A DNA stretch of 64,000 bases from Acinetobacter sp. LoGeW2-3 (GTDB lineage Bacteria; Pseudomonadota; Gammaproteobacteria; Pseudomonadales; Moraxellaceae), in contig NZ_CP024011.1 of assembly GCF_002688565.1 (NCBI RefSeq), forward strand, positions 1,302,001 to 1,366,000, given 5' to 3'. The first letter of the stretch is position 1; each line of letters opens with the position of its first letter. The translations under genes and the position numbers were made by a program. Below, in pieces: positions 44,619 to 55,130 of the stretch. The notes under the pieces were generated by a model. That model ran no database searches. It saw only the letters and a program-made list of their open reading frames with translations, and was not told the DNA's origin.

Positions 44619-45593
44619 ATGTCCATCGAAATATTGATGGTAATTGGCTTCTGTTTGGCAGCCTATTCTATCGTTGGAAATGACGTTCCGCAGACATTAG
44701 GGACCTTTATTTCATCCAACTCGCATCGCCCATGGTGGGTACTGTGGATCTACATTAGTACCATTCTGGTGGTGGTGTTGACCTATGGATGGGTGAGCTC
44801 TGGCATCGGTGACGCGTCCTATGGCCGTCTGGAAACCATTCCTTTCCCTTCTGGAGGCATTACCTGGCTGTATGTCGTGCCGCCGGTCTTGCTGCTGATT
44901 CTGACGCGTTACGGTATTCCGGTCAGTACCACTTTCCTGGTGCTCACCATTTTCTCCCCAACTAGCCTCGGTTCCATGATGGTAAAATCCATGATGGGTT
45001 ACGCCGTCGCCTTCGTCGTGGCCATTGTGGTGTATCGCCTGGTGATGAAACGGATCGCTGAGTATTTTGCCAATACCCGTAATCATCCACCTTCAACCAT
45101 CTGGATTGCCTTGCAGTGGATCTCAACCGGTTTCCTCTGGAGCCAATGGTTAATTCAGGATTTGGCCAATATCTTCGTTTATGTGCCGCGCCAGGTACCG
45201 TTCGAGTTTCTGATATTTGCCATTACTGTGTTTGTGGCATTAATCGGTGTGATTCTGTATCAGCGCGGTGGTGCGATTCAGAAGATTATCGATACCAAGA
45301 CTGGGGTCACCGATATTCGCTCGGCGACGATCATCGACTTTATGTATGGCATTATCCTGCTCATTTTCAAAGAGTGGAGCAATATTCCGATGAGTACCAC
45401 TTGGGTATTCTTGGGTCTGTTGGCCGGTCGTGAGTTTGCGATGTCGATGTTCCTGAGTGAAGTGAACAAGTACCGTACTTCACGCAATGTCAGCAAAGAT
45501 GCGATGAAACTGATGTTTGGTCTAGCGATGTCGGTAATTCTGGCAACTACATTGCCGGTGTTCTATGAGTTTGTGACTAACTTCGGTAAATAA
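44619..45593 (+). CDS. PiT-like membrane protein, probable phosphate transporter
   Basis: 324 aa from ATG 44619 (an in-frame TTG at 44610 is less likely; AAAAGG is 10 nt upstream of ATG). About eight to ten hydrophobic segments. It carries degenerate PiT signatures twice over: GNDVPQTLGT (PiT GxNDvANaxGT) and YGIPVSTTFLVLTIFS in the first half, IPMSTTWVFLGLLAGRE in the second (PiT PVSTTHxxxGxxxG). In PiT proteins these come in two inverted repeats. With a Pho box upstream, phosphate uptake is likely; the divergence leaves the substrate open. Confidence 0.7.
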   Translation: MSIEILMVIGFCLAAYSIVGNDVPQTLGTFISSNSHRPWWVLWIYISTILVVVLTYGWVSSGIGDASYGRLETIPFPSGGITWLYVVPPVLLLILTRYGIPVSTTFLVLTIFSPTSLGSMMVKSMMGYAVAFVVAIVVYRLVMKRIAEYFANTRNHPPSTIWIALQWISTGFLWSQWLIQDLANIFVYVPRQVPFEFLIFAITVFVALIGVILYQRGGAIQKIIDTKTGVTDIRSATIIDFMYGIILLIFKEWSNIPMSTTWVFLGLLAGREFAMSMFLSEVNKYRTSRNVSKDAMKLMFGLAMSVILATTLPVFYEFVTNFGK

Positions 45594-45605
45594 AATTGAT
45601 CGCAT

Positions 45606-45634
45606 AAAAAAGCGAGCCAAGTGCTCGCTTTTTT
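45606..45634. terminator. bidirectional terminator
   Basis: Stem AAAAAAGCGAGC / GCTCGCTTTTTT with a 5-nt loop, between convergent genes. Confidence 0.9.
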
Positions 45635-45651
45635 GAATCTAAAAATCAAGT

Positions 45652-46269
45652 TTAAATAGCAAATTGTTTTGGGCTACCCAGATTTTTCAATGCATTAAAG
45701 ATATGTACAGAATGTTCGCAGACAATCAGCTTGGCACGATGCTGGGGTGGCAGGAAGCCTTCATTCACTGCATGATCCAGCTGGGCAATCAGTGGATCAT
45801 AAAAGTTATTCACGTTATACAGCATCATCGGTTTCTGGTGCTGATTCAGCTGGCCCCAAGTGGCAATTTCCAGAATTTCCTCAAAGGTGCCTAGTCCACC
45901 TGGCAGGGCTACAAAGGCACAGGCACGTTCTGCCATTAAGGCTTTACGTTCATGCATCGACTGCACAATATGCAGTTCAGTCAACTTGCTATGCGCGATT
46001 TCATAATCCAGCATAAACTCGGGAATCACGCCGACTGCTTCACCACCATGGTCAATCATAGCATTCGCGACCTGACCCATGAGGCCAATGCTGGCCCCCC
46101 CATAGACCAGACCAAAGCCTTGCTGGGCCAGACTCTGAGCGAGTTGAATGGCTTTTTCCTGATAAATTGGGTTATTGCCAGCACGGGAACCACAGTACAA
46201 GGCAACGAGCGGGCGGGTGGTACGGGGAGATTTATTTTTATGTTCAGTCATTTTTACTACACTAGTCAT
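45652..46269 (-). CDS. LOG family protein (nucleoside-monophosphate phosphoribohydrolase)
   Basis: 205 aa. The family motif PGGLGTFEE is present (ALPGGLGTFEEILE), with LVYGGASIGLMG and HERKALM for nucleotide binding. LOG proteins release the base from cytokinin- or AMP-type monophosphates. AAGGA ribosome site supports ATG 46269. Confidence 0.92.
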   Translation of the reverse strand: MTSVVKMTEHKNKSPRTTRPLVALYCGSRAGNNPIYQEKAIQLAQSLAQQGFGLVYGGASIGLMGQVANAMIDHGGEAVGVIPEFMLDYEIAHSKLTELHIVQSMHERKALMAERACAFVALPGGLGTFEEILEIATWGQLNQHQKPMMLYNVNNFYDPLIAQLDHAVNEGFLPPQHRAKLIVCEHSVHIFNALKNLGSPKQFAI

Positions 46270-46422
46270 GTCTTTCCTTCACCTTATCATTTTTTAATTT
46301 TGTTACGACAACATATCTTAAAATTATGACAATTCTATGCATCAACCTTGCCAATCTTGAAGTCAGAAGTCGGGAAGCTTCAACCAAAGCATGAAAACTG
46401 ATGAATTTCATTTTGAACTTGC

Positions 46423-46428
46423 TATACT
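46423..46428 (+). promoter_or_regulatory. extended -10 promoter before the TerC gene
   Basis: TGC followed by TATACT (extended -10). No good -35. The mRNA would carry about 155 nt of leader. Confidence 0.4.
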
Positions 46429-46458
46429 GAAAATCTGTCTTACTACAATAGAACTCAC

Positions 46459-46593
46459 ATGGGTAGTCGAAGTTGGCGCTTTAACCAAATAAAACGCCAC
46501 CATATCAAGTCTTTAACTCAAATTGGACACAGTTCCGCGTTACTCAGCAACAATGCATGTCTTTCCACTGATCTACAGGAGAGCATGTCATGA
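46459..46593 (+). CDS. candidate 44-aa upstream ORF
   Basis: An ATG at 46459 opens a 44-codon frame that ends TGA at 46591-46593, overlapping the TerC gene start as ATGA. It is basic and without a known motif, and its ribosome site is weak. It may be a leader peptide or chance. Confidence 0.25.
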   Translation: MGSRSWRFNQIKRHHIKSLTQIGHSSALLSNNACLSTDLQESMS

Positions 46594-48170
46594 TTTTTGA
46601 ATGGATGTCAGATCCTTCAGCCTGGATTGGCTTGCTGACTCTGATTGTGCTGGAAATCGTTCTGGGCATCGATAACCTGGTCTTTATTGCGATTCTCGCG
46701 GAAAAACTGCCGCCAGAACAGCGTAATACCGCTCGAATTTTGGGTTTAAGCCTGGCTCTAGTCATGCGTCTGATCCTGTTGGCTTCCATTGCCTGGGTCG
46801 TTACCCTGACTGAACCGTTCTTCTATATCTTTGATCACCCATTTTCAGGACGTGACCTGATTCTGTTGTTTGGTGGGGTATTCCTATTATTTAAAGGCAC
46901 CATGGAATTACATGAGCGTCTTGAAGCCAAGCCGGTGGCCAAAGAAGAAAATCCGGTGCATGCCGTATTCTGGATGGTGATTGTTCAGATCGTGATTCTG
47001 GATGCCGTGTTCTCACTCGACAGTGTGATTACTGCTGTGGGTATGGTGAAAGACCTGTCTGTGATGATGATTGCGGTGGTGATCGCTGTCGGCATCATGC
47101 TCTGGGCTTCCAAAGCCTTGATGGATTTCGTCAATCGTCATCCAACGGTGGTGATCTTGTGTCTTGGCTTCCTGATGATGATCGGTTTCTCGCTGGTGGT
47201 TGAAGGCTTTGGTTTCCATATTCCGAAAGGTTACCTGTACGCAGCAATTGGTTTCTCGGTTGTGGTCGAGTTTATTAACCAGACCATGCGCCGGAATCAG
47301 GAAAAACTGGTCACTACAACGGATCTACGTTACCGCACCGCTTCAGCCGTGATGCGTATGCTCGGTGGTAAACCTGCTCAGGACAATGATGCTTCTGAAC
47401 CGGAAGATGTATTGGCAACCCGTGCTTTTGCTGATGAAGTCTTTGATGATGACGAAAGTGGGGTCTATCACAGTGTGATGGTGCAGGGCGTCCTTGGTCT
47501 GTCAGAGCGTCCAGTAAAATCGGTAATGACACCGCGTCCTGAACTGGAATGGATCGATTTGGATGAAGATGAAGCCACCATCAAGGCTAATCTATTGCAG
47601 ATGAGCCATTCACGTCTAATCGTGGCACGTGGTGAGCTGGATAATATTGCTGGTATCGTACTGACCCATAAAGTCCTGAATGAATATATCGAAACGGGCG
47701 TGCTGGATTTTGAAAAGCACTTACGTGAACCCGTGATTGTGCATGAAAATGCTCAAGTGTTGATGGTGATGGATCAGCTGCGTCAGGCACCGCTACAAAT
47801 GGCGATTGTCTTGAACGAATATGGTTCGATTGAAGGCATTGCGACACCGATTGATGTACTAGAAGCGATTGCGGGTGAATTCCCGGATGAAGATGACATG
47901 GACACCGCAGCAGAAAGCTTGGATGACGGCAGCCTGTTGCTGGAAGGTTCAACCGATATCCGCCATGTATCTTTGCTGATTGGTCGTGACCTGGTCGATG
48001 AGTCAGAAGAATACTCGACACTGTCAGGCTATATTCTGTTTCATACTGGTCGCTTACCTGAAAATGGCGAGAAGTTTGAAGCCGATGGTCATATCTTTGA
48101 AGTGGTCACCATGGACGGTCATAAGATCGAAAAAGTTCATATCATTCCAAAAGAGCAAACCAAGAATTGA
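46590..48170 (+). CDS. TerC / CBS / CorC-HlyC integral membrane protein
   Basis: 526 aa: a TerC-like membrane part (about 1-230: [33 protein letters not shown]), a CBS domain pair (about 300-420) and a C-terminal CorC/HlyC transporter-associated domain (about 440-520). The family is linked to metal export or metal stress; the metal is unknown. GGAG ribosome site at the end of the upstream ORF. Confidence 0.92.
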   Translation: MIFEWMSDPSAWIGLLTLIVLEIVLGIDNLVFIAILAEKLPPEQRNTARILGLSLALVMRLILLASIAWVVTLTEPFFYIFDHPFSGRDLILLFGGVFLLFKGTMELHERLEAKPVAKEENPVHAVFWMVIVQIVILDAVFSLDSVITAVGMVKDLSVMMIAVVIAVGIMLWASKALMDFVNRHPTVVILCLGFLMMIGFSLVVEGFGFHIPKGYLYAAIGFSVVVEFINQTMRRNQEKLVTTTDLRYRTASAVMRMLGGKPAQDNDASEPEDVLATRAFADEVFDDDESGVYHSVMVQGVLGLSERPVKSVMTPRPELEWIDLDEDEATIKANLLQMSHSRLIVARGELDNIAGIVLTHKVLNEYIETGVLDFEKHLREPVIVHENAQVLMVMDQLRQAPLQMAIVLNEYGSIEGIATPIDVLEAIAGEFPDEDDMDTAAESLDDGSLLLEGSTDIRHVSLLIGRDLVDESEEYSTLSGYILFHTGRLPENGEKFEADGHIFEVVTMDGHKIEKVHIIPKEQTKN

Positions 48171-48202
48171 GTTCTGTCTCAGGCGTGAACTGAATTTTGC
48201 TA

Positions 48203-48232
48203 AAATAGCCCGCATTGTCGGGCTATTTTTTT
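48203..48232 (+). terminator. terminator of the TerC gene
   Basis: Stem AAATAGCCCG / CGGGCTATTT with a 6-nt loop and T7. Confidence 0.9.
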
Positions 48233-48255
48233 GGAAATTATCTTTGGAACTTAAC

Positions 48256-48720
48256 ATGTCAGAAGCATGTCCCTGTGGACTGGGAACTTATGAGAGCTGT
48301 TGTCAGCCGCTACATCAAGGCAAGCAGATTGCGCAGACGGCTGAACAGCTAATGCGCTCACGCTATAGTGCTTTTGCCAAACAGCAAATTGACTATATCC
48401 AGCAGACTACGGCATTGGGTCAGCAAAAGTTTTTAGATATGCCTGCGATTGCGGAGTGGAGCAAGGCCAATCAGTGGCTGAAGCTGGAAATCGTACAGGC
48501 CAATGAAAAACTGGATAAGTGTCATGCACTGGTTGAGTTTAAGGCACATTTTCATGATGGTGAACAGGCGCAGATTCATCATGAAGCGTCGCATTTCGTC
48601 AAAGTAGACGGTGTCTGGTATTTTCTAGATCCGACCACAGATCAACAGCTTACGATGAAGCAACCCTGTATTTGCGGTTCAGGGAAAAAATTTAAGCAAT
48701 GTTGTGCGCAATTTTTATAA
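48256..48720 (+). CDS. YchJ family protein with two SEC-C motifs
   Basis: 154 aa from ATG 48256 (MSEACPCG). SEC-C zinc motifs at both ends: CPCGLGTYESCC and CICGSGKKFKQCC; the middle is the YchJ domain (UPF0225: MRSRYSAFAKQQIDYI). The function is not known. The frame is open further upstream into the TerC gene's terminator, so this start is more likely. Confidence 0.92.
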   Translation: MSEACPCGLGTYESCCQPLHQGKQIAQTAEQLMRSRYSAFAKQQIDYIQQTTALGQQKFLDMPAIAEWSKANQWLKLEIVQANEKLDKCHALVEFKAHFHDGEQAQIHHEASHFVKVDGVWYFLDPTTDQQLTMKQPCICGSGKKFKQCCAQFL

Positions 48721-48781
48721 CTTTCACATAGATTTGCCTTAGAATAGCCGCCATCTCAAAGCCTCAGGTGGAAGCAGGGCG

Positions 48782-49426
48782 ATGTTGTTGACCGTAATCT
48801 ATATTATTGCCATTACCGCAGAAGCGATGACCGGTGCCTTGTCTGCCGGACGGCGCAGCATGGACTGGTTTGGGGTCGTGATCATTGCCTGTGTTACAGC
48901 ACTGGGTGGCGGCTCGGTTCGTGATGTGCTGCTCGGGCATTATCCACTGACCTGGGTCAAGCATCCTGAATATCTGGTACTGACCTGTTGCGCGGCTTTT
49001 GTCACCATTCTGATTGCCAAATGGATGCGTCACTTACGCAACATCTTCCTGGTGCTGGATGCCTTGGGCCTGATTGGTTTTACCATCATCGGTTGCCAGA
49101 TTGCGCTAGAAATGGGACATGGCTTTGTGGTCAGCGCCGTCGCTGGTGTCTTGACCGGGGTTTCTGGCGGTATTCTGCGTGACATTCTCTGTAATGATGT
49201 GCCGCTGGTATTCCGTCGTGAACTGTATGCCAGTATTTCTTTTGTTGCAGTCATCTTCTACTGGGTATGTAACCAGGCAGGTCTGTCGCTTGAAGTGACC
49301 ATCATTTCGACCCTGATCTTTGGCTTTACCTTACGTTTGATTGCCATTTATTTTGGTCTGGAAATGCCGAAATTTATCTATAAAGATGATGATGAGCAAT
49401 CAGCATCGTCTAAGGATGCCTCATAA
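48782..49426 (+). CDS. TRIC/UPF0126 family membrane protein
   Basis: 214 aa, about seven hydrophobic segments. Two GGGxxRD type motifs (LGGGSVRDVLLG and VSGGILRDILCNDVP) are the family's paired pore-forming repeats. The family makes trimeric cation channels; physiological role in bacteria is unclear. Confidence 0.9.
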   Translation: MLLTVIYIIAITAEAMTGALSAGRRSMDWFGVVIIACVTALGGGSVRDVLLGHYPLTWVKHPEYLVLTCCAAFVTILIAKWMRHLRNIFLVLDALGLIGFTIIGCQIALEMGHGFVVSAVAGVLTGVSGGILRDILCNDVPLVFRRELYASISFVAVIFYWVCNQAGLSLEVTIISTLIFGFTLRLIAIYFGLEMPKFIYKDDDEQSASSKDAS

Positions 49427-49550
49427 AACATGATTTTCAGATGAGCGAGGCAAAACAGCCTCGCTTCTGCATTCAATCGTAGTATAAAAATAGGATAACC
49501 CTTCTGCTTTCCATGCAGTTTCTCCCGAATCACCTATTAGAGATTTACTT

Positions 49551-50870
49551 ATGGACCTCGTTTCCCGAATTCAGCGCTTACCTATAGGCAGGTTTCACTA
49601 CATGCTGTTGGTGGTGATTGGTTTAGGCTGGATGTTCGATGCCATGGACACCGGACTGATTTCTTTCATTCTGGCCAAAATGGCAGAAGACTGGCAGATG
49701 ACCCCGGATCAGAAAAGCTGGGTGGTGTCGATTGGCTTTATTGGGATGGCAATCGGGGCAATCTGTTCCGGTGGTCTGGCAGACCGTTTTGGCCGCAAGA
49801 CCGTATTTGCTTTCACGCTGGTGATCTACAGTCTGGCAACTGCAGCTTGTGCTTTTGCTCCGAATCTGACCTGGTTATTGGTGTTCCGTTTTATTGTTGG
49901 ATTGGGACTTGGTGGACAGTTACCGGTTGCTGTGACTTTGGTCAGTGAATATATTCCGGCGCGGGTGCGTGGTCGCTTTATTGTCTTGCTAGAAAGTTTC
50001 TGGGGATTGGGCTGGCTCTGTGCGGCATTAATCTCTTATTTTGTGATTCCGAAATTTGACTGGCATACTGCCTTTTTAGTCGGTGGTATTCCTGCACTGT
50101 ATGCCATTGTGATCTGGAAAATGGTGCCGGAATCGATTCCGTTCCTGATTAACCGCGGTCGTGTAGATGAAGCACATGCTTTGGTAAAAAGTATCGAAGC
50201 CAAGTGTGGGGTAGAAGTACTGGAAATCTTTCAGGTTAGACCTGTGGCGGAGAAACAGACCATCTCCTTTGGTCAGCTTTGGTCAGGCATATTTGCCCGC
50301 CGTACCTTGATGTTATGGTTGATCTGGTTCGGCATCATCTTCTCTTACTATGGCATCTTCACTTGGTTACCAAGTCTGCTGGTGAAAGAAGGCTATACCA
50401 TCGTGCAGTCTTTTGAATATGTACTGATTATGATTCTGGCGCAATTGCCAGGCTATCTGGTCGCAGCATGGCTGGTAGAGAAACTCGGACGTAAAGCCAC
50501 ATTGGCTGGCTTTATCGGCATGTGTGCGGTATCCGCCTACTTCTTTGGTCAGTCTAGCAGTGTCACTGAAATCATGATCTGGGGCTGTCTGATGTCCTTC
50601 TTTAATCTCGGCGCTTGGGGCGTTCTTTATACCTATACCCCAGAACAATATCCAACCAATATCCGTGCGTTTGGTTCGGGTTGGGCAGGGGCAATTGGTC
50701 GCATTGGTGGTATTGTCGCGCCGTTTGCCGTGACCCATTTAATGGTGATGCCAAGCGGTTTCAGCTATGTCTTTACCATGTTTACTGCGGTGCTGATTGC
50801 GGTTGCTGTAGTGATCTTAGTATTGGGTGAAGAAACCAAAGGTCGGACCTTAGAATCCTTGAGTCAATAA
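49551..50870 (+). CDS. MFS transporter (NaiP/SV2-like)
   Basis: 439 aa, twelve hydrophobic segments. DRFGRKT after TM2, EYIPARVRGR before TM5 and YTPEQYPTNIRAFG before TM11 fit the sugar-porter-like NaiP (nicotinate) group. The exact substrate is not determinable; nicotinate is a guess. Confidence 0.85.
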   Translation: MDLVSRIQRLPIGRFHYMLLVVIGLGWMFDAMDTGLISFILAKMAEDWQMTPDQKSWVVSIGFIGMAIGAICSGGLADRFGRKTVFAFTLVIYSLATAACAFAPNLTWLLVFRFIVGLGLGGQLPVAVTLVSEYIPARVRGRFIVLLESFWGLGWLCAALISYFVIPKFDWHTAFLVGGIPALYAIVIWKMVPESIPFLINRGRVDEAHALVKSIEAKCGVEVLEIFQVRPVAEKQTISFGQLWSGIFARRTLMLWLIWFGIIFSYYGIFTWLPSLLVKEGYTIVQSFEYVLIMILAQLPGYLVAAWLVEKLGRKATLAGFIGMCAVSAYFFGQSSSVTEIMIWGCLMSFFNLGAWGVLYTYTPEQYPTNIRAFGSGWAGAIGRIGGIVAPFAVTHLMVMPSGFSYVFTMFTAVLIAVAVVILVLGEETKGRTLESLSQ

Positions 50871-51035
50871 ACCTGATGATTTTTTAGTTGCTTAGGGCGT
50901 TTAAAGTGGATATTTTTACGCCATAAGACACGATTTGTCGCACTGTGTACTTTACTGCCCTTGTGCAGTCAGGCAGTGCGACTTAGCATAAGAAACATTG
51001 ATACAAAAACGACATTTTTAGGATTATAGGTTGTT

Positions 51036-53255
51036 ATGACAAGCCTTGCGCATCATGCGACAGAAAACCGTTCCGTAGCAGAATTTACCGAACAGGCCTA
51101 CCTCAACTACGCCATGTACGTAATCATGGATCGTGCACTGCCACACATCAGTGACGGTCTGAAACCCGTACAACGCCGTATTGTTTATGCCATGAGTGAA
51201 CTTGGTCTCAAGTGGACCAGCAAGCCGAAGAAATCTGCACGTACTGTAGGTGATGTGCTGGGTAAATACCATCCACATGGTGACTCAGCCTGTTATGAGG
51301 CTATGGTGTTGATGGCACAGCCGTTCAGTTACCGCTATCCATTCATTGAAGGGCAGGGCAACTGGGGTTCACCGGATGATCCAAAATCCTTCGCGGCGAT
51401 GCGTTATACCGAGGCTAAACTTTCTCAATATAGCGAGCTACTGCTTTCTGAGTTGGGTCAAGGTACTTGTGACTGGCAGGATAACTTTGACGGTTCAATG
51501 AAAGAACCGATAAACCTGCCTGCTCGTGTACCGAATATTCTGTTGAATGGTACTACCGGTATTGCGGTGGGTATGGCAACTGATATTCCACCGCATAACC
51601 TGCGTGAAGTGGTCAAAGGGACGATTGCGCTGATTCGTAATCCGAACCTGACCGACAGCAAAGTAGCGGAATATATTCCGGGACCGGATCTGCCAACCAA
51701 AGCGGAAATTATTACCCCACCAGCTGAATTGCTGAAAATGCAAACTACTGGTCGTGGCAGCTACCGTATGCGTGCAGTCTACACGGTAGAAAAAAATGAG
51801 ATCGTGATTACCGAACTGCCATATCAGGTATCAGGTTCCAAGATCATTACCCAGATTGCAGATCAGATGCAGGCGAAAAAACTGCCATTAGTCACTGATG
51901 TACGTGATGAATCCGATCATGAAAATCCGACCCGTCTGGTGATTGTATTACGCTCAAACCGTATTGATGCAGAATCGGTGATGAGTCACTTGTTCGCAAC
52001 GACTGATCTTGAGTCTAGCTACCGCGTCAACATGAACATGATTGGCGCGGATGGCCGTCCACAGGTGAAATCGATTCGTCGTATTTTGCTGGAATGGATT
52101 GAAATTCGTAAGACTACGGTGACCCGTCGTCTGCAATACCATCTGAATAAAATCGAAAAACGCTTACATATTTTAGGTGGCTTAATCATTGCCTACCTGA
52201 ATATCGATGAAGTGATTCAGATCATTCGTGAAGAAGATCAGCCTAAACCAGTGTTGATGGAACGGTTTGGCATTGATGAAATTCAGGCCGAAGCCATTCT
52301 AGAGCTCAAGTTACGTCATTTAGCCAAACTTGAAGAAATGGAAATGCGCCGTGAGCAGGAAGAACTGGAAGCCAAAGCAGCTGAAATCCGTGAGCAATTA
52401 GCAAATCCAGAATCTTTGAAGAACCTGATCATCAATGAACTTAAAGATGATGCCAAGAAATTTGGCGATGACCGCCGTTCTCCAATTGTCGAGCGTGCTG
52501 AAGCTGCTGCCATTGATGAAACTGAGATGCTGCCTGCTGATCCTGTGACCGTAGTATTGTCTGAAGCTGGCTGGATCCGCTGTGCCAAAGGCCATGAAGT
52601 GGATGCTGAAAACCTGAACTTCCGTGCTGGTGACCAATATTTAAGTCATGCCCAAGGCAAGTCCAATCAGCGGGTTTATGTACTGGATGACACTGGTCGT
52701 AGTTATGCATTAGCGATTAACAGCCTGCCATCGGCGCGTGGTTTAGGTGAACCGCTGAGTTCAAAACTATCTCCTGCAAGCGGGGTTGGCTTTAAACAGG
52801 TTCTAGTTGCTGAAGATGATGCTGAAATCCTGGCAATCAGCAGTAAAGGTTATGGTTTCAAGACTCAAGCCAAGCAGTTAGATACCAATGCCAAGGCGGG
52901 TAAGGCATTCCTGACTGTGCCAGAAGGTGCACAGGCTATGAATCTGCAGCCAATCGAGGACAAAACTCACCTGGCAGTGCTCAGTTCTGCAGGTCGTCTA
53001 TTAATTATTGATTTGGCTGAATTACCCGTGTTGAATAAAGGCAAGGGTAATAAATTGATACAACTTGAAGATAAAGATCAAATTTTGTCCATGACAACTT
53101 TGAGCTTAGATGAAATAATTCAAGTGCTTGCAGGACAACAGCAAATAAAATTAAAAGGGGATGATCTGCAAAAGTACATTGGCAAACGCGGTTCGAAAGG
53201 ACAGCTTTTACCACGCGGATATCAGAAAGCAAATAAACTGTTGATTCAGAGATAA
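51036..53255 (+). CDS. parC: DNA topoisomerase IV subunit A
   Basis: 739 aa. Active tyrosine Y124 in [11 protein letters not shown]. The quinolone-resistance region [12 protein letters not shown] has S84 and E88, the susceptible-type residues in Acinetobacter. The C-terminal beta-pinwheel repeats (for example [13 protein letters not shown]) are present. Decatenates replicated chromosomes together with ParE, which is not in the window. Confidence 0.97.
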   Translation: MTSLAHHATENRSVAEFTEQAYLNYAMYVIMDRALPHISDGLKPVQRRIVYAMSELGLKWTSKPKKSARTVGDVLGKYHPHGDSACYEAMVLMAQPFSYRYPFIEGQGNWGSPDDPKSFAAMRYTEAKLSQYSELLLSELGQGTCDWQDNFDGSMKEPINLPARVPNILLNGTTGIAVGMATDIPPHNLREVVKGTIALIRNPNLTDSKVAEYIPGPDLPTKAEIITPPAELLKMQTTGRGSYRMRAVYTVEKNEIVITELPYQVSGSKIITQIADQMQAKKLPLVTDVRDESDHENPTRLVIVLRSNRIDAESVMSHLFATTDLESSYRVNMNMIGADGRPQVKSIRRILLEWIEIRKTTVTRRLQYHLNKIEKRLHILGGLIIAYLNIDEVIQIIREEDQPKPVLMERFGIDEIQAEAILELKLRHLAKLEEMEMRREQEELEAKAAEIREQLANPESLKNLIINELKDDAKKFGDDRRSPIVERAEAAAIDETEMLPADPVTVVLSEAGWIRCAKGHEVDAENLNFRAGDQYLSHAQGKSNQRVYVLDDTGRSYALAINSLPSARGLGEPLSSKLSPASGVGFKQVLVAEDDAEILAISSKGYGFKTQAKQLDTNAKAGKAFLTVPEGAQAMNLQPIEDKTHLAVLSSAGRLLIIDLAELPVLNKGKGNKLIQLEDKDQILSMTTLSLDEIIQVLAGQQQIKLKGDDLQKYIGKRGSKGQLLPRGYQKANKLLIQR

Positions 53256-53404
53256 GACTAGCATCCATCAATCGAAATACGTTATATATGAACCACGATT
53301 CGACAAGATGGATGCAATATTGCGCATAAACAAGTTCAAAAATCAGCGCAGTATTGAAAAAAACAGTTGATATTTTAAGGATTATGATTGGAGAGAATGG
53401 CGTT

Positions 53405-55081
53405 ATGGAAAAAATTTGGTTCGCTGAATATGAGAAAACAGGGATTCCACAAACTGTAGAACTGCCACCAGAAAATACTTCATTAGTTGATATTTTTGAG
53501 CGTAATTTCCAAAAGTTTGGCTCACGTGATGCCTTTATCTTCATGGATAAAGTATTGACTTTCAACGAGCTAGAAGAAGCTAGTCGTAAATTTGCAACGT
53601 ATTTACAAAGTTTGGGGCTTGCAAAAGGTACACGCGTGGCAGTGATGATGCCAAACGTGTTGCAATATCCAGTCGTGGCATTGGGCGTATTCCGTGCGGG
53701 TCTGGTACTGGTTAACGTAAATCCACTGTATACTTCACGCGAACTTGAGCATCAGTTAAATGACTCTGGTGCAGAAGTACTGGTGATCATTGAAAACTTC
53801 GCTTCTGTATACCAAGCGATTATCGGCAAAACCCCAGTGAAGCACGTCGTTGTCGCTTCTGTGGGCGATATGCTGGGTGCATTGAAAGGTACACTGGTTA
53901 ACTTTGTTCTACGTTCTGTACGTAAACAAATTCCAGCTTGGGACATTCCAGGTCACGTCAAGTTTAATGCTGCACTGAACAAAGTCAGCCCAACCAACTA
54001 TAAACGTCCTGAACTAACTCTAAGCGATACTGCTGTACTGCAATATACCGGTGGTACTACAGGTGTTTCTAAAGGTGCTGAACTGACGCATCGCAACCTG
54101 GTTGCAAACATGCTGCAATGTGATGGGATCTTCCAGAGCAAATTCGGTGCGCAAGACGGACAGCCAGATGACCGTATCTTCTGTGCTCTACCGCTATATC
54201 ACATCTTTGCATTCATGGTATGTGCGCTATATGGTATGTACAAAGGCCAGGCGAACGTACTGATTCCAAACCCGCGTGATCTACCTGCAGTAATTAAAGA
54301 ATTACGTAAATACCAGCCTACATTCTTCCCGGCAGTGAATACTTTATTCAACGCACTGATCAATAATGAAGAGTTCAAACAGCTGGATCATAGCCGCCTG
54401 AAAATGGCGATGGGTGGTGGTATGGCCGTTCTGCCTTCTACTGCGGAAGCATGGAAGAAAGTTACCGGTACGAACATCATCGAAGGTTATGGTCTGTCTG
54501 AAACGTCTCCAGTTGCGACTGCAAACCCGCCTGCATCTGAAGAATTTAGCGGCACTATTGGTATTCCATTGCCGTTGACTGAAGTTGCAATCCTGGATGA
54601 TGATGGTAATGAAGTACCATTGGGCGAGCAGGGTGAAATTTCGATCCGTGGTCCTCAGGTGATGAAGGGTTACTGGAACCGTCCGGATGAAACTGATAAG
54701 GTCATGATCAACGGTTACTTCCGTACTGGTGATATCGGTGTGATGAACGATCGTGGTTATGTGAAAATCGTCGACCGTAAGAAAGACATGATCCTGGTAT
54801 CTGGTTTCAACGTTTATCCTTCAGAAATTGAAGAAGTTGTAGCTAAACATCCAAAAGTACTGGAAGTTGCTGCGATTGGCGTGCCAGATGAAAAATCAGG
54901 TGAAGTGCCTAAACTGTTTGTCGTGAAAAAAGATCCTTCTTTAACAACCGAAGAAGTTCTCGCATTCGCAAAAGAAAATCTGACAGGCTACAAGCGTCCG
55001 CGCTATGTAGAATTCCTGGATGAGTTGCCAAAATCAAACGTGGGTAAAATCCTACGCAAAGATCTACGCAAAACAGCTTAA
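53405..55081 (+). CDS. fadD: long-chain fatty acid-CoA ligase
   Basis: 558 aa from ATG 53405 (MEKIWFAEY), with GGAGAG upstream. The ANL superfamily P-loop YTGGTTGVSKGAELTH, the A5 motif EGYGLSETSP, the FRTGDIGVMND motif and the C-terminal KSNVGKILRKDLR are present. Activates fatty acids to acyl-CoA. Confidence 0.94.
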   Translation: MEKIWFAEYEKTGIPQTVELPPENTSLVDIFERNFQKFGSRDAFIFMDKVLTFNELEEASRKFATYLQSLGLAKGTRVAVMMPNVLQYPVVALGVFRAGLVLVNVNPLYTSRELEHQLNDSGAEVLVIIENFASVYQAIIGKTPVKHVVVASVGDMLGALKGTLVNFVLRSVRKQIPAWDIPGHVKFNAALNKVSPTNYKRPELTLSDTAVLQYTGGTTGVSKGAELTHRNLVANMLQCDGIFQSKFGAQDGQPDDRIFCALPLYHIFAFMVCALYGMYKGQANVLIPNPRDLPAVIKELRKYQPTFFPAVNTLFNALINNEEFKQLDHSRLKMAMGGGMAVLPSTAEAWKKVTGTNIIEGYGLSETSPVATANPPASEEFSGTIGIPLPLTEVAILDDDGNEVPLGEQGEISIRGPQVMKGYWNRPDETDKVMINGYFRTGDIGVMNDRGYVKIVDRKKDMILVSGFNVYPSEIEEVVAKHPKVLEVAAIGVPDEKSGEVPKLFVVKKDPSLTTEEVLAFAKENLTGYKRPRYVEFLDELPKSNVGKILRKDLRKTA

Positions 55082-55091
55082 GAGCTGTAAG

Positions 55092-55118
55092 AAAAAAAGC
55101 GCCGAAAGGCGCTTTTTT
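55092..55118. terminator. bidirectional terminator
   Basis: Stem AAAAAAAGCGCC / GGCGCTTTTTT with a GAAA loop, between convergent genes. Confidence 0.92.
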
Positions 55119-55130
55119 ATAGAAAATATT

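Noticed and set aside
46270..46589. Mn riboswitch (yybP-ykoY type) ahead of the TerC gene
   Set aside because: The conserved loop sequences are not present; only a short stem is visible.
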